NCBI RefSeq assembly: GCF_001949145.1
Contig: NW_019091355.1
Coordinates: forward strand, 4,229,374 to 4,279,918
Length of the DNA stretch: 50,545 nucleotides
From: Acanthaster planci
Taxonomy: Eukaryota > Echinodermata > Asteroidea > Valvatida > Acanthasteridae
Direction of reading: 5' to 3'
Shown: piece by piece, positions 1 to 11,400 of the stretch
Layout of the letters: each line of letters starts with the position of its first letter
Position numbering within the stretch: position 1 is the first letter of the stretch
The notes under the pieces: generated by a model
Told to the model about the DNA's origin: nothing
The model's database searches: none
What the model saw: the letters and a program-made list of their open reading frames with translations, nothing else
Program-made: the position numbers and the translations under genes

Positions 1-346
1 TACATTTAAACAGTGCTTTTAAATAAAAAAGCATTTTTTAATTAGTTGATCATTTATTGGTTTTTCAATCTGCATATCAACCCATCTAGTAAAACGTTCC
101 TACTGTAACATCTTGTGCAATTAAGTCAAATCTCACTTCAAGCTGGTAGCAGGTGCGTAAACTAATCTTATTCCAACTTTTTAACCTCTGATTATGTAAT
201 GTCTGTTTTCCAGCAAAACACGTACACCAGAGATTCCTATTACGTGCAACATGACAGTGAAAAGATTTCATGATCAACTACACATAGGGTTGTTTGGTAT
301 GGTTTTTATACATAATATTGGATACAATCAGTCAATCGGTGTCACA

Positions 347-514
347 CGGGCGATTCACAATACTGTGCCTCCAGGAGTTTGCTCCGTGTTGGCCAATCAC
401 AGTGCTCGAAATCTGTCGACCCTGTGCGCGTCTGGAAATGGTCGACAGGTTTCGCACATTGTGATTGGCCAACACGTTTCAAACTCTTGCAAGTGCACTA
501 TTGTGAATCGCCCG
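347..514. mobile_element. Foldback MITE-like inverted repeat
   Basis: The two halves of this stretch are imperfect reverse complements. It opens with cgggcgattcacaata and closes with tattgtgaatcgcccg. The internal arms carry gtgttggccaatcaca and tgtgattggccaacac, and the centre carries paired gtcgac sites. The total is about 168 bp with no coding capacity. The structure fits a miniature foldback DNA element. Family and target duplication were not determined. Confidence 0.75.
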
Positions 515-1153
515 TATTCGTCCCCAGTTGAAGTGTAACCCAAATCAGCAAAAGAAAGACAAGTGGTTACATGCGGGTTCTTGCACGCATTCTGCGTGTA
601 CGCAAAGACCATACATGCAGAAATAAATTAGTTACGCGTACTCAGCGTGCTCCGCGTCAAACACGCATATACTTGCGTGCCTCGTGGCGCGCCTGTGCAG
701 TGAGAAAAAAAAACGTCCTCTTTTGTTCCGCTCGGAGCGGATTGCCTAATCTTTGTGCAATCTGCCAATTTGATTGCCTGATTTGCTGATAATAGAATAA
801 CATTTCCGACATACATGTCAAAAAGGTGTTGTGAGAATACTTTAGGCAATCACATATCAAGAGGACCACTGATGTGCTACTTTTAACACCAGCTTTAAAT
901 TTCCATTCTTTTATTTTGCTAATTATGAATGTTAACACGGCTGTGAGCAGAATGATGGTAAATAAATAGTGTTGTTTCATTCATTAGCATTCATAATAAA
1001 TTAAATGCGACAAGTTGGGGCTACAAGTTTTGTATCAGTGGTCCTTTTGCTATTTCACGAGAACAAATTTTCGCACACTTTGCCCTTCTGTCGCCCTGAA
1101 ATTACCCAAAGAACCTTAGAATTAAATGCACTATGCCCAGGTCTGACAGTTCT
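515..1153. other. Gene-free stretch, probable 3' flank/UTR of the STYXL1-like gene
   Basis: No reading frame here looks like a protein. Positions 570-690 are rich in short tgcgt/acgc words. On the minus strand an AATAAA-type signal is possible near 909-914 (tttatt on plus), downstream of the STYXL1-like stop codon, so part of this stretch is probably its 3' UTR. Nothing else is supported. Confidence 0.4.
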
Positions 1154-2852
1154 TCAGCTTAAGTTCATCCAAATCTCATCCGCATCACTGATCTTCTTCC
1201 CAAACAAATCCCTCTCCAGATCACCCAGCTGTATCAGAAAGGCCCTGTTGGGCCTCGCCTTGGGGCGCTTGCTCTTCAGGAAGGTCATTGCATCGGCAAA
1301 GCTCCAGGCGCGGTACTTCATCAGAAAGGACAGAGTGATGGTCGAGCTTCGACTGATCCCTTGCGCACAGTGGATCAAGACGCGGCCTCGCTTGCGGAGA
1401 GCCTCGGCTACGAAATCTGCGGCGGCCGGCAGCCGGCGCTTCATGTTTGAGCCGAGCTCATCGGCATACTTCAGTTGCAGGTAGTTGCACTTGCCCTCGA
1501 AGACGTTGTCGCACTCGGCCGTGACGTTGACGATGTGGGTGATGCCCAGATCGGTGATGATCTCCAGGCTGTTGGCGTGTTTGGCGTTGCCCTGATACAG
1601 GGCTCCCTCAAGGACCTCTGAGGGATAGGTGCGGATTTCGCGACTCCGGTCCCGCTCATTGCGGATCAGCTCCTTGTTGCACAAAAACGGATATGCTGCG
1701 TGGAATGCTAGGAATCCCCCGATCAGGATGACAGGGTCGAGCTCTTGTGCCCGTAGCCTCTCTGCCAAGCTTTGTAACACCGGGCTTGTTTCCGTGACGG
1801 TGCTGTGATCGTCGTACAGCACAATGTGGGTGAACCTCCTCAGTTTGCCAGCCTCCAACAGACAGTCGTAGTCTGTGTCAATGGCAGTGTGAGGCCTGGC
1901 CGTGATGATGTGGGACTCTGTGAATTGGCCGTGCTCTCGCGCATCCAAAATCAGCATGTATTCAGGGCAGTGTATGAACGGCACGAGAAAACCGTCGTTA
2001 AAGAGATTGTACAGCGAATAGACGGTTTCAAAGCCCTCCACTTCCTCTTTGACGGGGAGTGCCTGAGGGATAAGAGCGCCCTCTGGTGTCCTGCTGAGTA
2101 GAGGGAGGTGAGGGCTGGTAGGCATCTGTTCTTGTTTACTCTCCGCCATGGCAACAGTTGGTTCAGAAGAAAGATGATTCTCAACAGAAATATCCTTCCT
2201 GCTCTCTTTCTGGAATGCAACAATTGAACAAAATGGTACTTAAAAACTAAATCATGCAATTTTTAAACATGTAACAATGCCGAGAGTGAAATGCTGCACT
2301 AAATCCAACAATATCAACACTCTGATCCATACTTGACACTTTTTTGAGTAATACCACATAACGAACAATCACTTCATGCTGGCAACATTTTTTACAGAAA
2401 GCTTTGTACAATGGACTGTTCAATGTGACTCTATCAGCAACCCAAAGTGTCCTCAGTAAGCTACATTAGATTATAGTCTTCGCATATTCAAACAATCTAT
2501 ATTCGTGTGGAAATGCCTGTGTAATGGTTCCGTTTCTCAGGTCTCCAGATTGTAATTAACCTCTTTGGGCAAATGCAAATGATTTACCAAGAGTTAGCAG
2601 ATGCTGATACTTGAATCATGAGCACCGAAATGAGGTTCACATGAGAAAAAAAAACAGCGTGCATACCACAGAGAAAAGGGGGGTATTGATGTTCGGCCCG
2701 AACAATGACAGCATGTGAATATGAACGGGTGAGGAATGTGCCATCTTTCAAATCCGTTTAACGTGGGAAGTACTTACCACGTTGTTCTTCTCCTTGTCGA
2801 GTTCACTGTGCTGGACCTCTGATGTCCCCTTCTTGGTGCTAGCTGATCCCAT
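1154..2852 (-). CDS. STYXL1: STYXL1-like rhodanese + dual-specificity phosphatase, two exons
   Basis: Exon 1 is 2778-2852 (25 codons) and ends at a perfect donor, GTAAGT (2777-2772). Exon 2 is 1154-2209, after a CAG acceptor. Both junctions are phase 0, giving 376 aa. A TAG lies in frame just upstream of the ATG at 2850-2852, which fixes the start. The N-terminus MGSASTKK fits a myristoylation signal (Gly2, Thr6, Lys7). Residues about 90-205 form a rhodanese/CH2-like domain without an obvious rhodanese Cys. Residues about 220-361 form a dual-specificity phosphatase domain with P-loop HCAQGISRS (Cys306, Arg312) and a likely general-acid Asp275. The AQGISRS wording resembles vertebrate MK-STYX (STYXL1), where His-Cys is replaced and the enzyme is dead; here both are present. 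The domain order also fits MAP-kinase phosphatases, but the Gln before Gly favours STYXL1. Predicted role: protein phosphatase or signalling adaptor, possibly membrane-anchored. Confidence 0.78.
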
Positions 2853-5800
2853 AGCCTAACGGTGGTTGCATCACCTGATGGGGGGTGGGAACGCAGGGAT
2901 CGAAAAGCAATGATTTGCATTGCAATCATGACCTTGCGATTATTCACTGAAAGGAAAAGAACTAGCAGGATCTTAGGCAGGGGTGTAAATGGGGTGCATT
3001 TTGCAGGAGAACATGGGGGCCCTCTAGGGGGCACTCTATGTGTTGAGTTACAGTGAAAACAATGACCAAGGAAGACTACCACCTGAGTTGTTTCCATCTC
3101 TAATATCTGAGGGGGGGGAACAGGGGCACGGGCCTTGAGCAGGGGGCCTGAGAAGCCCCATGGGTGTCGCCAAGGGAGGGCTAAAACGGTGCTTTTGTCC
3201 CAACATGGAGGCTCCACACAAGGGGCTAATCGGTTGGACTGGAACCCAAGAACTCACAATAAAACGTCTAAAGAAACCTGAAAACCAAACAGCACCGTCT
3301 TTGAGGCAAGATGGTGAGACCACACACACGTGGATGGATATCTCTTCCCTGTTTGAGAATCCATCTTGTGTACAGATTTTAATGACACCCTGGTCAAAGC
3401 TCTGCCCTTCAAATCCTCTTACAGCGCCATCTATTTGTTTGTATTAACACAGTTTGGCAACCAGCGATGAATGACGAACTCAGATATCGGTCAGAAAAGT
3501 CATCCACATACACTCTTGCATACACAAACTCACCTCTCTTGCAATGCCGCAGCAGAGTGCACAACGAAGCTTATTACAACCAGACTTAACTCACTGTAGA
3601 TACCTTGATTGAATAGCCATGTCAAGTGCACTCAAACAGGTTGTAGCCACCCAAGAGTACTTGTACATGTCCACGACTCTTTTGAAGCCATGTGTGACAC
3701 GATGTGTTCTGGTGTAGACCATCAGGCTCTCGGAGACTTACACAGCACGTATGCATGTACACGCACGCCCACACCTCCCACATACATCCCCTCCCCTCTG
3801 ACCCCCACGCTTGTTTGTGGACACGGATTAGCCGGGCCGTTTACACTTGGGCTGTGTAGGCCTATTGAGCTTTGGAGACTGAGTCAATAGTTACCGCCTA
3901 CAGACTTTGTTGCTGAGAACACAGCTATTCAGTGTCCAAGGGGTATATTAATGTGATGTCACACATTTGTGAACATGTGATTTACAGAAATTATATTGAT
4001 ATATACATGCAAATGGGTGTCAACCTCAGTAAGGTTGAGGGTTCTGGTTAGCTATCTCGTGGGTGTGGGTGTGTGTGGGGGAGATTCCGCTGTCCCCCGT
4101 GGGTGGCATAAATTAACAAGGGTTTTTGAAAGTTGGATAGAGAGGAGGGACAGGAAAGTTTTGCACACATTAACTGAAAAAAGTATTGTTTTTGCAACTT
4201 TCATTTCTTTCACTGTTTATTTCTATCACTGTTGAATTTGATACGTGTACAGTATCAAAAATTTCAAACTTCCGTGCATGCGACCTTCGAACCCCACTGT
4301 TCTGGGGGGTAAATGGGTCCCCTGGCTTTGGTGACAATGCAAGTGGATGCAACCAGAACACTGTACTGTACATGCAGGGTTCACGGGAAAACTCCTAATG
4401 TTTTGGTTATGCCAGATAAATGCTGATATTGATATCATGACATTTATACAATACTTATCTTGATAAAATTCTGTTGATGCAAACATAAATAATAAGAAGT
4501 TCAGCCTTTTTAGAGTATGCAAATACGGACCATATTTGGCTATTTACATGATTTATGTATGTAAATAGTTGTTTCAGTTCGGTTCAGTTTACTTTATTTT
4601 CCACATAATATTATTCCGTAGAAACAGTTTCACAAAGTGTATATATGTGGATAGGGGGCCCCCAAGAAGCAGTGCTTGTCGAGATCGAGTGGGGGTTGCC
4701 AGTAACGAATAAACAAAGTTCCACAAGACAACAGCACGCTAACACTTTACAAACAACACAACAAATATTAGATACAGCACATGAACATGCCCATGTAGCC
4801 TTTGCTTGCTCAACCCTGTGAGAAAGAAGTTAATCATTTACTTTATATTTGTGTTTGAATGCTGAGAGACTACATGCACATTTCAATGAAAAATCTCTCA
4901 AATTACTTACTAACGCAATTAACGATGCTGAGTTTAAATGTTGGGGTCCATTTTGTTGCATGACTCCTTTTCCTAGTAATATAGGCCTAGTAGTAGTAGG
5001 CCTATGATATTAAACCTCTAAAACTTCTTTACCGTCAAGATTAGGCATCCTACCTAGGGCTTACTCATCCGTTAACAGATCATGAATCAGTCATCTGCCA
5101 AACGAAAAAAGGTTTGAGGCAGGAAATTCGGATTTCAAATACGAAGAGTGACAAAGTTTGGGCTGCTCTTTCCCTACAACTTACAAGACCAAGCCCCGGT
5201 CAAGACGATCATCCCAACCAACATGTCCAACAATAATGCCCAAGACTGTTCCACACTTCCACGGACGGACCACGACAGAGAAAAACAGAACTATTCTTTA
5301 TATCTATTCTATTATGCTATTCTTTTTATCATACCGTAATTTCCTTATTCCTGTGGCAAATGGATTCTAAAGTAGAACGCAGAGCAGTTGCCAGCATCAT
5401 GGAAACATCAGGTCCGTCACGACACTTGGTGGTTGACGTGTTTTGTTTTTTGTACCGCGCAGCGGCCCAGCACCGGCCGTAAGAAAATAAACAGCGCCCT
5501 CTTTCATCTTCGCCTAAAATGGCCGGCCTTGCAATGCAAAAGCTTCGCTGGCACAAACAGAATACACGAACACATGCATAAAACGGGCTCCTCCTAGACC
5601 TTGGCATGAAAGTTACGGGGCGGGGCGGGGCGTGGCGCGGGGGATCAGTCTCCCTTGGGGAAAAACACGGACGATCGAAAAAGAAAGTAACGCAAGGAAA
5701 ATGGGGCCCCAACATCACTAGTCCTCATGAAAAAGCCTCCAAACTGACCACCGTGACCCCAACCTTGGTAGGGAGGGCCGGTGGAAATCAACATTTTCAA

Positions 5801-7585
5801 GTTGAAGCAGCAGGATGCAATGCTCAGTATTGATAATAAATTTACAAATTTGTATCAATGTAGAGCAAATTTGTAAAACAAATTTATTTGCATAATTCTT
5901 TCTACAGCAGGAGACACTGTCCATAAAAAGACTGGCTGTGGGTTCAAAATGTTTATTAAACTTAAACACAGTCAGTCCCAGCTTCACTTTTTGGATGATG
6001 CTTCGATAATTTTTAAAGGTGAACTGTATAATTTTGCCACTTGTTTATCATTCATAACACGATAATTTGCAATAACTTTCTGAAATCCGAATACTACTTA
6101 AACTCACATCAAGCTCTAAGCATGTTTCAATTGTGATAAAAATATGTATTTTAATACATAAACTAAATAAAACATAGAATGAGATGAAGTGATCATCACT
6201 GATAATTTCATATAATTTCAGAATAGCAGTTAATAGGTTTACGCATAATTTTCTACAATAAAAAGGGGTAGCATCCTAGAAATGATCGAAAAGTTTCAAC
6301 TCTACATCATGTGTATATAAAAATACAGACTGCAATGAAGAGGTGAAAACAAAATGGCGTCATCAAAACATACGTGGCATCTTACAATCAACAAAAATAC
6401 ACAGATTTGAAAACCAAACTTCAAGTGTTTGCAACTTTACTTACAACTGTTGAAAAAAGGCTCAAAAAGTGGAAAAGGTGGCAATGTTGAAATAAAACAA
6501 TTCGTGTCTTTTACTTTTGGACGAGTTCAACCAAAAAAATAAACGCATACACAGCCATTTGCAAAAGTTCAGGACCACCCGTACAAATTTACATTAACCC
6601 AAAGAGAGTCCAAACTTAAATTAATTAATAGCAGCAACTTATGTTTATTTTCTATGTGTAACCTTAGTATCTTGCTTGAACAGCTGTTTGACTACATTTC
6701 CAGGATTTGAAATCCTAAGTCTATTTCGTGTACCCTCTATTTCTGATGGACTTAGGCTGACTTTTTTTTACCCATGCTGCATTGAAGAAAAAATGTCATA
6801 CAAGATCTGCCTTTCAAAAAATTTCATTCAAATGGGCTCACAGCATGACTCTGATGTTATCACCGCCGTAAAGAACATATTATGTAAACATTTAATGAGA
6901 CAATACCGGTGACAGAAATACCAATGAAATCCCAGTAGGTCTTAAACTTTTGCAAATGACTGTCGCTCGTATCAAACAGAAATGTAAATACCCAAATACA
7001 AAATCAAGCGTGAAAGGAGGATCTTCTGAAATAAAATCTGAAATAACATGAATATTTTGCCTTTATGGGTTTTTAAAAGTCGAAATTTCATATTCAAGAT
7101 TCTGACAAGCCCGAGAAAGACCTGTACATGTATTTTGATTTAATGAATCAATAATCCATTGATATGTTACGTAACAATTTCAAGAAAACATTCTGAAGAA
7201 AAATACCCACAGGGCATTTTTCAATAGACTCATACTTAAATTAAGTCTACAAAGCCAATTCTTAGCACTGAATTGTGCACATAAATATTCATAATTTTAA
7301 TCCTTGAATATAAAAAATCATGTCAGAGGATGCATTCTGAATCAGAGTCGCTAATATTATTTCTAAATTTGGCCTCCGCTGAATTGATAAAAAGGAACGA
7401 CTGAGTGACTGCTCTGCTGTAAGCAACTATGAAAAAGACTACATGTATTAGTAATTCCACAGAGAAATAAAACAAAATGAACGGATAGTTAAAAAATAAA
7501 AACCACACATAATTCTAACAGACACCTTCCATTTTTCCAGCTGAAACTGTCTTGCTCTTGTCCAAAATACATGTCTCTAAATACT
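2853..7585. other. Intergenic region, no supported gene
   Basis: This is 4.7 kb between the first exon of the STYXL1-like gene and a hAT-like MITE. Open frames here are short, overlap on both strands and lack family motifs or paired splice sites. It probably holds the STYXL1-like promoter (just above 2852) and, at the right end, distal 3' sequence of MTHFD2. Position 4981-5005 is a palindrome (ataggccta arms, 7-base spacer) typical of the taggccta words in this genome. Around 4568-4760 the sequence looks like a dispersed retroelement tail, but I cannot name it. Confidence 0.5.
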
Positions 7586-8274
7586 CAGGCCTCGACACTA
7601 GCGGTTGTTGGATTGCCCCGGGACAGGTAACTTATTCTTTACAGCAAGTTAAACTTTAGGACAAGCTACTCGATGGACAGGTATTTTCTCCCTTAACACT
7701 GCAGTTTTTCATGGTCAAGAAAAGCAGTCGGGAAATTTACTTCTGACTTTTGTTCCTCTCCACACGCTAAAAGAATGCTATGAGTATGATTTTTTAGTCG
7801 CAACGTAATACGTGCAACTTGCATCAAGCCTCTATGAATCTACAGGGCCGGTATGTCATGCACATGTACAATGTGTATGTACGATGCCTACCTCATCCCT
7901 AATTGTGACTAGCAGTGCACCCCCACAGTTGTTACTACTGGATTCTACGCTAGAAATAAAGTAACCACTGGGGATGAGGTTGGTATGCATGTTAACATTT
8001 AGCAAGGCACTCTCCTACAATTGGTAAAATGCATACAAAAATGAATTGCAAAATACCCGTGTCTGGGTACCAAATTCGTTTACTCATACAACTTTCAGCA
8101 AATGCACTGCCCACGCAGTTAGACGGAGCCCAGTGTTAGGCTCTACTTATGGTTACAGGCCTGTGGATAGGGCACGGATCACCTGGGCAAGTACAATGAC
8201 ACATCAGACAAGCAAGTTTTCAATGCTGCTGGTTTGATGGACGAGCGCCAAAAAGAAATTTATGTCGAGGCCTG
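7586..8274. mobile_element. hAT-like non-autonomous element (MITE)
   Basis: The stretch starts caggcctcgacacta and ends in the reverse complement, tgtcgaggcctg. This gives terminal inverted repeats of about 12 bp around 689 bp of non-coding sequence. The CAG start and CTG end are usual for hAT elements. I could not find a clear 8-bp target duplication, so the class is tentative. It lies in the 3' flank of MTHFD2, about 190 bp past its stop codon. Confidence 0.6.
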
Positions 8275-8461
8275 CACTTTCTCACAACTCTGGGTGTAGG
8301 GGTATTCACACTAAATAGCTTCTTGTTTAATAATCTTCCGGTTACAACTTTTTCTTTTCTGTCCAATGCAACACGATATCCAGTGCCAATAAACCGAAGG
8401 CATGTACCACGTATCAGTGAGCAGACACATTGAATGTTCAGCCCTCCTCTGGTGCTAAACC

Positions 8462-11400
8462 TTAGATCTCTCCCTTGGCAACTTGGAGGGTATTTTTCAT
8501 CAGCATGGCAACAGTCATTGGTCCCACGCCACCGGGCACAGGTGTGATATGACCAACTTTGTCAAACACTCCTGGAGACGAAAACGTTGACAACAATCTT
8601 CAATGTCCTGATTTCTAGAAATATGCAAGTTTGCTTAGTACGGCCCTTGAAAATGCACCTTTATAGCTCAAGTAGCCGAATTTCCAGTTTTTGTTTTGCT
8701 ATTCTAGAGGATATTTTGGTGCCTTTTTGGTATTTCTGCAAATGAGTATTTCCGTATTCATGCCAAAACTGTGATTTCATCCCAGGCAGAAAAACCTTTC
8801 AGGGCTCTTCTTTGGCCGAGTGTCTTTTTACAGTGACAACACATAGCTGCTTGGAGAAAAAAAACGAACAATTTTCATGAAGTTTCTGTCACTTTTCTCT
8901 ACTCAGACTGCGCAAAAGAAAGTCAGAGCAATGAAAAACGAACTGTCCATTTGAGTGTAGGACGGTCAGTATTGAGTCAAATATTTGAACCAGCAAATAC
9001 CATTCAGCCGATTATCAAACATTCGGTATATTTGAGACAGCACTTGAATATCCTACTCACCCTCATAGTCCACGTCCCCGACCAGCCTAAACTTCCCAGT
9101 CTTGGGGTCCTGGATCCGATTGATGCCCACGTCGAAGATGGCTGCACCTTCCTTGACCATGTCGGCTGTGATCATTTTGGGGCGGCCAGCTGCCGCCACG
9201 ATGATGTCCGCATTGGTCATGTAGTAGCGCATCATCTCCGGGGAGGTCTTGCTGTGGCAGATGGTGACGTTACAATTCAGACCCATCTTGAGGGCTGAAA
9301 CAAGAGGAAACAAGGAGAAGATATGGAGGGCGGCGAGCCCAGCTATGCAAGAGGTGATGCAGATTACAGAGTTAAATTCTTTCCAACCTGACAGAAACTT
9401 GACTACAAACTCTTTCGTGCTTTAAAGACACACTCAAAACTTCCTCAAATTCATTTGTTATAGCATGTGAAAAGTATTGGGATATAGACACGTGCCAGTT
9501 CATATCATTATGGGAATCTTTCGCATTGGAAATCACCCAAGAATTTGGTGTTGGTCTACGAGCGCAGCTATCCATATGGAATCAAGCTCACTTTTTGAAT
9601 TACAAACGGAAGTGAGAAGCAGCTGATTTTAAAAAAAAAAAGATCACACAGAACTAACTTCCAATTGTTTACTAACTGCTGGGTAATATCTTGCATTATC
9701 TTACTGTTCCTCTTGTCGGCAGCGAGTAACAGGGCAAGCGGGAGACCAACGTTCTTGGACCTGCCCATCACAACCGCATTCTTCCCCACTGTCTCCACAC
9801 CTTGAGGTTCACAGACACGACATGAATGTGAAATTTACATAAGCATCGTCAAAAGATACCTCATAGTGTATCAGAGTAAACAGAGGGGCATTTCAAATGT
9901 CCCGGAATTACATATTTCACGGTAACAAAATGAGCACAACTTCTTTTTAGAGCCATTAAAACCACGTTTAACTCTCATCGGTACTGGTTCAAAAATTGAA
10001 ACTTTGGTCTCTTACTGAGTCATCAATCAGTGCCATGGACAGTACATGCTAGTGGAAAGATTTGAGAACTGCTCTGTTGGCTTTCTGATGAATGTATATG
10101 TGTCACTAGGACTCTTTCGGGAGGGGGGGGTTGGCACAAAGCCCTCAACTCAAATAAACCACTGATGCTAGAAAGGAGTCATTTCAGCGTTATTTCAAGC
10201 AATTTGGTGATTTTCGTCCTCTTGCCTCATTTGTTTGCTCTTTGTCTTCCTGCTTTATTTTTCCCCTTCGGAGGGGGGGTAGGGTAGGGGTGAGGTGGGG
10301 GAGAACCCCCAGTGTACGGATCATTTGCGCTGATGCCACAAACTTTCGGAGAATTCACCTTATTGATGTCAGTCTGCAATCAGACAATACGCACTATCGG
10401 CTGCAGCTGTGGCTATTCAGACTGGAGTGCTAGCCCCACTAGATACCCGATATGAACACAATCTGACAAGGATGGCAGGCTGCAAAGGACTTTGGGAGAT
10501 GTTAACTAAGTGCCAAAGATTTACAAACAAAAACGACTACACGTATCTTTCCACGTCAGACAGGTGCAGAAAGTACCCTCACTAAAACTCTGATCAATGA
10601 TGTGCCTCATACTTGAATGATAACACTTTCAATCCAATGAATACTTCATAATAGCTATCCACTAACCCTAAACCCCAGGGACCATTGAAATCCTGCATGA
10701 CCTTGTTGGGTTCAGTATGGTTAGGGTTAATACACTACATCCACGACTGTCTTATCTGACTAAGGTACTGATTTAGCGAATCCCCAATTTGCTGATCGCT
10801 GATTCCGCAAACCCTCTATAAACTGATTCACTTGTCCACTGATTTATGGCATGACTGATTTCTGAGCCACTGCCGGTGAATGCAATTTTACAAGTCCAGT
10901 AATTCTGACTCCCTGATGGACTGATGCCTTACATCCATGAGTGCTGAGTACCTGATCTCTTGATGAGCTCCCACACACCATAAGGTGTGGCCGGCAGCAG
11001 CGTTGGCAAGTCCAGCACCAGCCTGCCGACGTTCACCATGTTGAACCCGTCCACATCTTTGTTTGGGGAGACGGCGTCACAGACTTTCCTCTTGTCCATG
11101 TGCGGGGGGACAGGTAACTGCACCAGGATGCCGTCGACAGTGTCCGACTTGTTGAGGTCATCGACGAGGGAGAGCAGGGCAGCTTCTGTCATGGTGTCAG
11201 GTTCACGGATGGTTTCTGAGGTGATACCTGTGTCCAGACAAGACAAGGGGGGTTGAAAGTTACTCTCAATGTAATTGGGTCGGACTCTCTTGTGACGTGG
11301 AAATGGAGGCTTCAGAGTTTATGCATTTATGCATGGTTCCCATCTCAGGTGTATGTTTTTTTTAACATGACACCATAAAGATTCAAGACATCAGAAAATA

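Noticed and set aside
2774-3329. Two minus-strand frames (147 and 93 codons) above the STYXL1-like gene
   Set aside because: The first only extends across the real 25-codon exon in a different frame; neither has motifs.
5329-5718. Minus-strand open frame of 129 codons
   Set aside because: Pro/Arg/Cys-rich, no domain, no splice partners; reads as chance in a GC-rich patch.
9568-9704. Extension of MTHFD2 exon 4 into the following intron
   Set aside because: The frame stays open past the exon, but a GTAAGA donor at 9704 and the matching acceptor at 9295-9297 fit the family alignment; the extension does not.
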